Shown piece after piece: positions 1 to 7,244 of a DNA stretch of 64,000 bases (positions are counted from its first letter, which is position 1; the number at the start of each line of letters is the position of its first letter). The notes beneath the pieces are model-generated. The model worked only from the letters and a program-made list of their open reading frames with translations, was not told the origin of the DNA and made no database searches. A program made the translations under genes and the position numbers. Origin of the DNA: Candidatus Obscuribacter sp. (GTDB lineage Bacteria; Cyanobacteriota; Vampirovibrionia; Obscuribacterales; Obscuribacteraceae); contig JADYXR010000159.1 in assembly GCA_021772095.1 (NCBI GenBank), positions 62,001-126,000 on the forward strand, in the 5' to 3' direction.

Positions 1-668
1 CTCAGGAATTGCAGGATGCTCTGAAAAAACATCTTGATGCTGACGCGTACATTATCGATCTGCGTCAAAATCCCGGCGGGTTTTTCGATGAAGCGATCAG
101 AGCTGCTTCGCTTTTTGTTAAAGAAGGCACCGTAGTTTCTGTGCGGCAACGAGTAGCTCCGGCTGCAGGCGACACCGACCCGTCGAAACTTGTCCCGAAA
201 CCGAACTATGAGAAAACTTCTTACGATCTGAATGCTACACATTTGATCAAATCAAGCGTTGACGAAGCCAACGGAAGCAAGAGCTCGTCTAGTTCTGAAA
301 GACTTCCTGATCTGGTTGATAAACCAACCGTGATTTTAGTCGACCATGAATCGGCATCGTCTTCTGAAGTTTTTACAGGCGCACTGAAAGATCACGGAGA
401 TGCTGTTGTTGTAGGCACAAAGACCTACGGCAAAGGCATCGGACAAATGAACTATTACAACATGCCTGGTGGAAGCACGTTGCGCGTGACGAACTTCCAT
501 TACTTCACGCCGAACGGATTTTGGGCTGGTGACGCCAATAAGACTCGGATTGGTATTACTCCCGATGTCATAGTCGCAAATCCGCTTCCCGCCGAACGTG
601 GCTCGGAAAAGGATCTTCAACTAAAAGAAGCTGTCCAACAGGTCAATAAAAAACTGGGTCGACCGTAA
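1..668 (+). CDS. C-terminal processing peptidase (S41), 3' part
   Basis: The reading frame is open from the left edge, so the start codon and the N-terminal and PDZ portions lie outside the window. What remains is the S41 catalytic core. It contains DLRQNPGGFFDEA (strand and turn before the active site), the ESASSSEVF segment with the nucleophilic serine, and GTKTYGKGIGQ with the general-base lysine, followed by the typical SxxxxTPxG-type strand (HYFTPNGFW) and an ITPDVIV segment. Enzymes of this family cleave near the C-terminus of exported proteins. A Ser-rich insert (SKSSSSSE) sits between the two conserved halves. The gene converges directly on nth with no gap. A second family member lies at 57182-58399. 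Family assignment is firm; the exact substrate is unknown. Confidence 0.9.
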   Translation, partial: QELQDALKKHLDADAYIIDLRQNPGGFFDEAIRAASLFVKEGTVVSVRQRVAPAAGDTDPSKLVPKPNYEKTSYDLNATHLIKSSVDEANGSKSSSSSERLPDLVDKPTVILVDHESASSSEVFTGALKDHGDAVVVGTKTYGKGIGQMNYYNMPGGSTLRVTNFHYFTPNGFWAGDANKTRIGITPDVIVANPLPAERGSEKDLQLKEAVQQVNKKLGRP

Positions 669-1646
669 TTAAACTTGTGAACTTGGACAGAGATGATTGA
701 TCGGACAGTTCTGACAATCGGGGTTTCGCGCGAAACAAAGCCTTCGTCCATGCCAGATCAAAGTAATCGAATACTTCGTCCAGTCCTTGTCAGGAAAAAG
801 GTTTTGCAGATCCAGTTCGATTTTGAACGGATCAGTTTCCTTCGTGAAACCTAGTCGTGCGGATAGTCTTTGAACGTGCGTGTCGACGGTCCAGCCCGGC
901 ACATCAAATGCCACACCGAGGACCACATTTGCGGTTTTGCGACCAGCGCCCGGTAACGTGGTTAGCTCCTCCAGCGTTTTTGGAACCTCGCCGTTGAAGC
1001 GCTCCACCAGTGCTTGCGCGCAGCGTTGAATGTTTGTTGCTTTGGCATTGAAAAAACCGGTCGGTTTGATCAACTCTTTGATCTCGTCAAGTGAACCTTC
1101 CGCAAGCGCCTTCGCGGTTGGGAACCGTTTGAATAACTCAGGCGTACATTTGTTGACTTGAACATCCGTCGTTTGCGCGGAAAGTATCACAGAAATCAGC
1201 AACTGGAATGTACTTTTGTAATCCAGCTCACAATCAGCATCCGGATAGAGTTCGCACAACCCTTTCATCATTTGTTGTGCCACCGGTTTTGATACCAGTG
1301 CAACTTCCGGCACTTTCGCTTTTTTTCCCCTTCTGAAAGTTTGATCCGAGCTTTTGCCGGCGTTGCCTTTTCCCTCGGCTACTTTCGTTTTATTTTTGTT
1401 GTCGGAAACCGGCCTGGAGGTGGTGGCTTTCGGGACAGTCGCAGGTTTGTTCGCAACAACTTTTGCAGTGATGGCTTTCGTGCTCGGCGCCGGTTTTGAG
1501 ACAACGACTTTTCCCGAGATTGCTTTTGATGCGACCGGTTTAGTTGCCTTGTCCGTGGCATCCTGTTTCGAGCGAGTTGGTTTTCCCAAGACAGTTTTAT
1601 TTGAACTGAGTTTTTTGTTGTCTACTTTTTTTGATGGTGGTGTCAT
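669..1646 (-). CDS. nth: Endonuclease III with a long Lys/Ala-rich N-terminal tail
   Basis: This is a base-excision repair DNA glycosylase/AP lyase acting on oxidised pyrimidines. The C-terminal two thirds match the family: helix-hairpin-helix LPGAGRKTANVV with the catalytic lysine (about residue 237), the catalytic aspartate in VDTHVQR (about 255), and a 4Fe-4S ligand set C-x6-C-x2-C-x5-C at the C-terminus. I chose the ATG at 1646 because it overlaps the ispE stop as ATGA, a usual coupling arrangement; a TTG at 1670 is possible. The protein is about 325 residues against about 210 for typical Nth. The extra 115 residues are a low-complexity tail of Lys, Ala, Thr, Val and Pro resembling histone H1 tails, presumably binding DNA (inference). 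Last gene of the CorC-rsmA-ispE-nth run. Confidence 0.93.
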   Translation of the reverse strand: MTPPSKKVDNKKLSSNKTVLGKPTRSKQDATDKATKPVASKAISGKVVVSKPAPSTKAITAKVVANKPATVPKATTSRPVSDNKNKTKVAEGKGNAGKSSDQTFRRGKKAKVPEVALVSKPVAQQMMKGLCELYPDADCELDYKSTFQLLISVILSAQTTDVQVNKCTPELFKRFPTAKALAEGSLDEIKELIKPTGFFNAKATNIQRCAQALVERFNGEVPKTLEELTTLPGAGRKTANVVLGVAFDVPGWTVDTHVQRLSARLGFTKETDPFKIELDLQNLFPDKDWTKYSITLIWHGRRLCFARNPDCQNCPINHLCPSSQV

Positions 1647-2782
1647 TCTTCGATAACTCTGGCGCCGCAACTAATCGATTCGGTGATCCAAAAATCGAGC
1701 GGGAAAATTTTTGAATCATTCTTGTTGGACTGAAACTTTATAAGGTCTTCTTTCAATTTTTGCGCCTTCTCGCGTGACTCCACAATTGCGTATAGAGTCG
1801 GTCCGCTGCCGGTGAGGCGAGCTGCGATCGCGCCATGCTGCTCCATCGTTTGTCTAAATGCTTTGAGTTCTTCATGTTCTTCGAAAACGACTTTTTCCAA
1901 ATCGTTTTTAAGATGCTTCGCCACCGCATTGAGCTTGGATTGATCCGCGGGAGGTAAAGATCCATTTGAATGTGAAACTTCGCTCGTCGTAATCAGGGCG
2001 CTGGTACATTTTTCGGTAGCTGATCCAATGGCTGTCGCGGTTCCAGCTTTGGCACTCCCCGCGGTGCCTGGTCGTGCCGAATCGCCGTCTGTGAGCGCGT
2101 CTAATTGCTTGAATGCCCATGGAGTTGAAACTGAAAGGGCTTGCGGTTTGGCGAGCAGCAAGAATAGTTTTGCGGCACCACTTAAAGTTTTCAAAACATC
2201 GCCTTTGTGTGTTCCGATGCACGTGCCGCCTTGAAGAGAGAAAGGAACATCAGCTCCGAGGGTGGCCCCGAGTTCCAACAACTGGGCATGCGTCAGTTTA
2301 TTTTGACAAAAGTGATTGATGGCAACGAGCGCTGCTGCAGCATTGGCGCTACCACCCGCAAGACCGGCCCCCATTGGAATTCGTTTAACAACATCGATGC
2401 TGACGTTTATATTTTGAGATTCCGGAACGGCTTCCTGATATTTTCGAATCGCTTTGGAAATCAAATTAGAATCGTTTGTAGGAAATTCAGCGGAAAATTC
2501 GGACTCGTAGCTGTCGTATGAGATAGTACTGGTTTGCACCGAGTTTGGTGGTGTAAGCGGTTGCTCATCTGATTGCTCATCCGGGTTCACGTCCTGATGC
2601 TTTTCCGGTTTCGAATGCTCGTCGGCGCCACGCTCGGAGAACCGGAAGGAAAGCTCGTCTTCCAGCGATACTGTTTGCAAAAGTGTGAGAACTTCGTGGT
2701 AGCCGTCGGGCAGTAATCCGAGAATTTCGAAGGTCAAATTCACCTTCGCTGGACATCTTGTTTTTACTACAGTGCTCGCCAT
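1643..2782 (-). CDS. ispE: 4-diphosphocytidyl-2-C-methyl-D-erythritol kinase with two inserts
   Basis: IspE phosphorylates CDP-methylerythritol in the MEP route to isoprenoid precursors. The sequence shows the GHMP-kinase pattern: an early PAKVNLTFEI strand, the ATP-binding loop PMGAGLAGGSANAAAAL, and the C-terminal TGSGPTLYAIV motif. The ATG at 2782 is preferred over upstream starts because the family-like sequence begins immediately after it and it lies 10 bp after the rsmA stop. At 379 residues it is about 90 longer than typical; the excess sits in two hydrophilic segments, one of about 50 residues after the first strands (rich in D, E, P, S) and one of about 50 residues after the central GHMP fold (rich in A, G, S, T). 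Both lie at loop positions, so the enzyme is probably active. Confidence 0.93.
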   Translation of the reverse strand: MASTVVKTRCPAKVNLTFEILGLLPDGYHEVLTLLQTVSLEDELSFRFSERGADEHSKPEKHQDVNPDEQSDEQPLTPPNSVQTSTISYDSYESEFSAEFPTNDSNLISKAIRKYQEAVPESQNINVSIDVVKRIPMGAGLAGGSANAAAALVAINHFCQNKLTHAQLLELGATLGADVPFSLQGGTCIGTHKGDVLKTLSGAAKLFLLLAKPQALSVSTPWAFKQLDALTDGDSARPGTAGSAKAGTATAIGSATEKCTSALITTSEVSHSNGSLPPADQSKLNAVAKHLKNDLEKVVFEEHEELKAFRQTMEQHGAIAARLTGSGPTLYAIVESREKAQKLKEDLIKFQSNKNDSKIFPLDFWITESISCGARVIEE

Positions 2783-2792
2783 CGGTTTCTTT

Positions 2793-3758
2793 TTAAACGT
2801 CTGAGTGATCTGACAAAATTGCTTCGTCGTCCTCGTCATGACTCTGTTCAATTTCAATGTCGTCAGGCAAATGCTCGCCCAATGCATCGCTCAATTTCGC
2901 AAACTGTTGGATGGAAAGGTCTTCAGCTCTGCCGTTTGGATTAATGTTGGCGTTTCGCATGATACTGGTGATCTGCGGCTCAGTTAACTTCAGAAAGGCT
3001 AGATTGTTTTTAAGCATTTTCCGTCGCGACTTGAATCCTGCTCGCAATATTCTTTTGAACAGCGCCATGTTATTAGGTTCAATCGGTGGCTTCGCCAGAG
3101 GAGTGAGGCGCACCACAGATGATGTCACGTCCGGAACTGGAAAGAAACTAAGTGGTGGCACAGTGAAAAGAATTTCTGCGTCGAACAAGTAATCTTTTAA
3201 AACTGTGAGATGCGAGTATTGTTTGCTGCCGGGCTTGGCGATTAGGCGCTCAGCAACTTCTCGCTGGATCGTCATCACGACGCAGGAGAGATTTTTGTAC
3301 CAGGGTGATGGCTCGCCGATTTCTCCGAAGATATGCGCGATAATCGGGCTTGTGATTTGGTACGGCACGTTGCCTACTATTTTTGTGACTGGTGGCGACA
3401 AGCTGTCCAGATCGAAATCCAGGAAGTCGCCGTGAAGCAAGTTCACATGACTCTCGAATCTATTTGCACTGGACTCAATCAGTTCGCGGTCGAGTTCGAT
3501 ACCGGTTATCTTCGCTCCGGTTGCGGCCAGAGCTTCAGTCAGAAAGGCGAGTCCAAAGCCGATTTCCAGCACGTGATCCTCGCTCGTGATCGACATCGAA
3601 TCGACGATGCGATCAAGACCTTCAGGGTCGACAAAAAAGTTTTGACCAAGCTTCTTCTTCGCCCAAACTTTTCGCGCCCGATATAGGAGTTCCTCTCGCG
3701 TCGATATAACCGGCGATCTCGCAAGATCCGGTCCGTCGGCTCTCCGGGCCTCCTCCAC
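2793..3758 (-). CDS. rsmA: 16S rRNA (adenine1518-N6/adenine1519-N6)-dimethyltransferase
   Basis: RsmA/KsgA dimethylates two adjacent adenines in the 3' hairpin of 16S rRNA late in small-subunit assembly. The sequence has KKKLGQNFFVDP near the N-terminus, the SAM-binding motif I VLEIGFGLAFLTEAL, an acidic motif II (GIELDRELI), and the catalytic motif IV GNVPYQITSPII (NxPY type), then a C-terminal helical domain. The GTG start at 3758 directly abuts the TAA of the upstream gene; the purine-rich GGAGGAGG just inside the frame could instead serve a later start, but no later ATG, GTG or TTG is well placed. A 20-residue acidic tail (DDIEIEQSHDEDDE) extends past the family core. It is followed by ispE after 10 bp. 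Confidence 0.94.
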   Translation of the reverse strand: MEEARRADGPDLARSPVISTREELLYRARKVWAKKKLGQNFFVDPEGLDRIVDSMSITSEDHVLEIGFGLAFLTEALAATGAKITGIELDRELIESSANRFESHVNLLHGDFLDFDLDSLSPPVTKIVGNVPYQITSPIIAHIFGEIGEPSPWYKNLSCVVMTIQREVAERLIAKPGSKQYSHLTVLKDYLFDAEILFTVPPLSFFPVPDVTSSVVRLTPLAKPPIEPNNMALFKRILRAGFKSRRKMLKNNLAFLKLTEPQITSIMRNANINPNGRAEDLSIQQFAKLSDALGEHLPDDIEIEQSHDEDDEAILSDHSDV

Positions 3759-5162
3759 TTAACTAGCCTCCAGTTGGCTGACCGAGTCGTTCTTCAACGC
3801 CGGGTTAGACCCTGTGCCATTGGTATTGCCGTCGCCGTTGACCGAATCACGATGCTTCGGAATATAACGGAGCTTTGTGATTCGATGCCTGTCGGCTTCT
3901 TCGATGCGAAGCGTGTAATCATTGGTGTTGAGCTCGTCACCAACTTGCGGTTCGTGACCGAGGTGACCGAATACGTGGCCACCAAGGGTGGTGAACTGTT
4001 CGTCCTCGATACTCAGTCCGAGTTTGTCGTTTACATCTTCAAGATCGATGCGAGCGTCGATCATGACGGAACCGTCTTCCATGGTGTGAATCATTTCTTC
4101 TTCAAGATCGTGCTCATCGGCAATGTCGCCAACCAGCTCTTCAAGCAGGTCTTCGAATGTGACCATGCCTTCGGTGCCACCATGCTCGTCGATCACGATT
4201 GCCATGTGAGTCTTTCGCATTTTGAATTCAGCGAGCAGATCTTGCAGTGGTTTATTCTCAGGAACAATCAAAATTCTTCGAGCGAATTCGCGCACAAAAG
4301 TGTTTTCTTTGTGTTCGACAAACGCCTTGAGACCATCGCGGATGTGGACGAAGCCAAAGATGTTGTCTACATCTTTATCGAATACAGGGATTCTGGAATG
4401 TCCATATTTAAGTGCCAGATCGACCAGTTCTTTGATCGGTCGATCCGCGGCGATACACTTCATATCGCGGCGCGGAGTCATGATTTCTGAAGCAACCGTG
4501 TCTCCGAATTCGAATACACTCTGAAGCATTTCCTCTTCTTGCACTTCCAGAACACCTTGCTCCTGGCTCTCTGAAACGAGCATCTTCAGCTCTTCCTCGG
4601 AGTAAACCAAACGATGCTTCGGTGGCTCAGGAATTTTTGTCCACTTAACGATCGCTTTCTGCGTTGCATTCATGATGATGAGAAACGGCTTGGTGACTGC
4701 GCACCACATATGCATCGGTCCAATGGTCCAGAGCATAATCGTTTCTGCGCGTTGGAAAGTCAGAATCTTCGGAAGCAATTCGCCGAAGATTGTCTGCAAA
4801 AATGCTGTGATAAAGAAGACAAGGACATAGCACGAGGCGCGGGCGGTCCAGATTACATCAGTGGTCCAGCCCATTTGCAAGCCGACCTCGCCCATCCATT
4901 TCGCCAGATCGTGAGCGAACGCACTTTCGCCGATAGCACCGATGACCAGCATGGCGATTGTGATGCCTAGCTGACTTCCAGCGAAAAATGTTTCGGGATT
5001 TTCGAAATATAGTTGAACTTTCTTCGCCATCGGGTTGCCTTCGTCGGCAAGCTGATCGATGTGCGTTCGGCGGACGCGGGCGTAGGCCATTTCAGCCGCG
5101 ACGAAAAATGCGTTGATGGCCGTTAAGACAATGATCCAGAGAAATATATACAGGTAGTACAA
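3759..5162 (-). CDS. CNNM/CorC-type membrane protein (DUF21-CBS-CorC_HlyC)
   Basis: The protein has the standard order of the HlyC/CorC (TlyC) family: an N-terminal DUF21 membrane domain with three to four hydrophobic segments (residues 1-150; ENPETFFAGSQLGITIAML is characteristic), two CBS domains (about 205-330; MTPRRDMKCIAADRP and IVIDEHGGTEGMVTFEDLLEELVGDI), and a C-terminal CorC_HlyC domain (about 345-435; DARIDLEDVNDKLGL). Family members are linked to magnesium or other cation export; they are often misnamed hemolysins. The apparent start is TTG at 5162, without a clear Shine-Dalgarno, and the stop touches the rsmA start. A short low-complexity tail (NGDGNTNGTGSNP) ends the protein. First gene of a four-gene minus-strand run. 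Confidence 0.9.
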   Translation of the reverse strand: MYYLYIFLWIIVLTAINAFFVAAEMAYARVRRTHIDQLADEGNPMAKKVQLYFENPETFFAGSQLGITIAMLVIGAIGESAFAHDLAKWMGEVGLQMGWTTDVIWTARASCYVLVFFITAFLQTIFGELLPKILTFQRAETIMLWTIGPMHMWCAVTKPFLIIMNATQKAIVKWTKIPEPPKHRLVYSEEELKMLVSESQEQGVLEVQEEEMLQSVFEFGDTVASEIMTPRRDMKCIAADRPIKELVDLALKYGHSRIPVFDKDVDNIFGFVHIRDGLKAFVEHKENTFVREFARRILIVPENKPLQDLLAEFKMRKTHMAIVIDEHGGTEGMVTFEDLLEELVGDIADEHDLEEEMIHTMEDGSVMIDARIDLEDVNDKLGLSIEDEQFTTLGGHVFGHLGHEPQVGDELNTNDYTLRIEEADRHRITKLRYIPKHRDSVNGDGNTNGTGSNPALKNDSVSQLEAS

Positions 5163-5752
5163 GTAATTTGTTGTGAACGCGAGTTATCCTAGGATTGTCT
5201 GTGCAGCAAGCTGCCGACTTATCGCGTTTTTTCCTCCGAGATCACCGTCGACGCAATGGAAACAAGCGGTTTCTCCGAACTTCGGAAAAATCGCTGGTTA
5301 CTGGTCAGAAATAGGCTTGTCAGAAAACGGGGAGAACGCCCCTGAGGAGGTTCTTCCGGTTCTTCGTGCGAGCTACTACTGTTTGAAACTTCTTCCATTT
5401 AAAAACTAGCTAGTTTTAACCCTGCTCCCACAACAGCTTCCCCTATACACATCTAGGGAAACCCAGATAAATTGGCTGCATGCTGTGCAGGTTATCCCGA
5501 TCCTACCATAAGCATTCAGTAATGCAATGTATTGGATCTCCCAACTGGCGCGCGAAACGTCGTTCGAGGTTATCAAGGATTTAGAAACACTCACGCCGTA
5601 AGGCTTGCAGGGCATGGGATAATTCTGACTAGTTTGAAGAAATTCTGGGACTACGAGCGAGTATATGCTTCGTGCCTCAAATTGGTTGACTGTTGGCTCA
5701 CATCGGCTCAAATCCGCAATGGCGCGCGTTGCGCGCACCGGGAAATAAATTT
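5163..5752. other. Intergenic region, 590 bp
   Basis: This gap separates the divergent CorC-rsmA-ispE-nth run (minus) from the small secreted-protein gene (plus), so it should hold both promoters. I could not pick a convincing -35/-10 pair for either. Short open frames on both strands lack ribosome-binding sites and recognisable protein features. No tRNA or structured RNA was recognised. Confidence 0.4.
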
Positions 5753-6301
5753 ATGGCTCGTACACTGACCCTGATATCGATAACGGCGCTGATCTGCGCC
5801 TCGGGATGCCTGTCTACACCGGCTTCGGCAGATACTCTGAAGAGTACGAGTTCCGTTGCTGGAAGCAGTCGCGATAATTCCGGTCGCCAATTGGCGATGG
5901 CAAGCCCGCGTTTGAAAGACTCCCAGAATAAGAAATCTGCTAAAGGAGACAGCGTCGAGGCCGCGTTGGGTTCCGCTCGCGAGTCTTTGGTCGGGCAATT
6001 GGATAAGCATAAAGTTTCGATTGCCGTTCCAAAAATCGACATCCCTGACAATATGGAAAAGACGGCAGACGCCTGCTACAAGGTTGTGAGAACCGGAATC
6101 ACGTTCGCCCATGAGCACACGGCGGAGTTCGCCGGCTGGATGGCGCGGTATTTTAAGCAGATTTCCGGACAACCGAAAATGACGCCTCTGGGCGGACCGT
6201 ACGAGACGGGGCACCACATTGTGCCGCCCACATTTGGACAAAACAGCTCGAAGCTCTATGTGACCAATGAAGGTCGTTTGAAGACCGTAATCGTTAGATG
6301 A
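5753..6301 (+). CDS. Small exported protein of unknown function
   Basis: I do not recognise a family. The 182-residue product begins with a signal-peptide-like segment (MARTLTLISITALICASGC), with either a weak lipobox (ASGC, missing the usual leucine) or cleavage after TPASA. A Ser/Lys/Asn-rich low-complexity part follows (residues 28-75), then a more structured C-terminal half beginning around VSIAVPKIDIPDN. The ATG at 5753 is favoured because the hydrophobic segment starts there; an upstream in-frame start would bury the signal peptide. It stands alone between a divergent operon and a long non-coding region. It is likely secreted or periplasmic; a specific role cannot be assigned. Confidence 0.6.
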   Translation: MARTLTLISITALICASGCLSTPASADTLKSTSSVAGSSRDNSGRQLAMASPRLKDSQNKKSAKGDSVEAALGSARESLVGQLDKHKVSIAVPKIDIPDNMEKTADACYKVVRTGITFAHEHTAEFAGWMARYFKQISGQPKMTPLGGPYETGHHIVPPTFGQNSSKLYVTNEGRLKTVIVR

Positions 6302-6472
6302 GTGGCCGCGGTTCGCTGAAGCCTCTTATCGTCGAGTGATTGTGGCGAGTACTTGGAACTGATTGTGCCGCGAAGGGGCCGTGAAGTTGGTAATCGTTCG
6401 CGTGGGTTCTCGAGCGCTGTTTCACTGATGACTCAATCGAACGCGTGGGTTTATGCCGAGCCGGTTTGTATA

Positions 6473-6502
6473 GACCAGGCTTCACCATAGTTGAGCCTGG
6501 TC
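6473..6502. other. Hairpin, 9-bp perfect stem
   Basis: The arms GACCAGGCT (6473-6481) and AGCCTGGTC (6494-6502) are perfectly complementary around a 12-base loop. No T-run follows on either side, so it is not a standard intrinsic terminator; it may be a degenerate terminator for the gene ending at 6301 or a protein-binding dyad. Confidence 0.35.
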
Positions 6503-6604
6503 CGGGTTCCACGGAGCCGTATCTGGCTTCTTCAAGAATAGCAAGACCCGTGTTTTATGGCGAACTGTAGCGACTGTTGACCCGATTTTTTTTGTTGCAC
6601 AACG

Positions 6605-6667
6605 CACCGCATATGGTGCACAATTTTTCAACACATTCACCAGAAAGCCCGGGCACCATATATGGTG
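6605..6667. promoter_or_regulatory. Pair of related 14-bp palindromes (possible operators)
   Basis: CACCATATATGGTG (6654-6667) is a perfect palindrome. CACCGCATATGGTG (6605-6618) differs at two central bases and is flanked by a G and a C that extend the dyad. The copies are 49 bp apart start to start, close to 4.7 helical turns. Two matching dyads in non-coding DNA are typical of a dimeric repressor or activator. They lie about 580 bp before the kinase start, so the controlled transcript is uncertain. Confidence 0.45.
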
Positions 6668-7100
6668 ACGCGCGCAACTCCGCCAAGCCCGTTTAAACCA
6701 AGCAAGATCCTCTTGTCCCGACACAACCTGAGGCTCGAGGTGTCCCGGCGAACGTTTTTTTGAAACCAAGTGTTTATGCCGACGATTCACCGTTTAGCTC
6801 TGGACAACCATTTTAATCACACCAACAATCGCCAATATCAACAGTCTTATAATGACAGCATCCACGGTGAACCGAAGTGGTTTTGTAGCCGACTGACTAA
6901 GCGATTGAAGTGTCGCTTGCTGCAGGATGCTGATGGATAGCCTGTTTCCTGAACATTCACTCGTGCCTGTTATTTTTTCTGAAAACCGCTAGAACTCACG
7001 CTGTCATCAAATTTAAGGAGCAAAGCCAAGCTAGTTTGGTGATTTTCTATGCTCTGTGTGGCAGACTTTATAGAAGAGACGTTTATTAAAGTAAGGCTTT

Positions 7101-7167
7101 CCGGAATCTTTCGCTTCCGGCTGACCTGCTTTTTAGCGATCACGTCTTGGCGTTTTTAGCGGCCAAG
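7101..7167 (+). other. Two hairpins in the leader of the poly-HAMP kinase
   Basis: CCGGAA (7101-7106) pairs with TTCCGG (7115-7120), with a CTTTTTA run about 8 bases later. CTTGGC (7146-7151) pairs with GCCAAG (7162-7167). Both are 80-140 bases before the ATG at 7245. They could be a weak terminator/attenuator or simply a structured 5' leader. Confidence 0.3.
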
Positions 7168-7244
7168 GTAATTAGAAGATCGTGCAGCTTCTGGTTTGAA
7201 TCCCGCCGGATTATTCACCTCGAAGCGCTCACAAGGAGATAGAG

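Larger units (their letters stand above)
6302..7244. other. Long intergenic region with palindromes and leader hairpins
   Basis: This stretch of about 940 bp has no convincing gene; open frames on the minus strand at 6294-6512 and 6482-6790 lack start signals and family features. It holds a 9-bp-stem hairpin (6473-6502), two related 14-bp palindromes (6605-6618 and 6654-6667), two hairpins in the presumed leader (7101-7120 and 7146-7167), and a good ribosome-binding site (AAGGAG) just before the kinase start at 7245. It is the upstream region of the poly-HAMP kinase operon. Confidence 0.5.

Noticed and set aside
3759..5162. Naming the CBS protein a hemolysin
   Set aside because: DUF21-CBS-CorC_HlyC proteins carry that label historically; the domain plan fits cation transport and no toxin feature is seen.
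6482..6790. 102-codon minus-strand frame in the long gap
   Set aside because: No start signal or recognisable features, and it runs through the paired palindromes; treated as chance.
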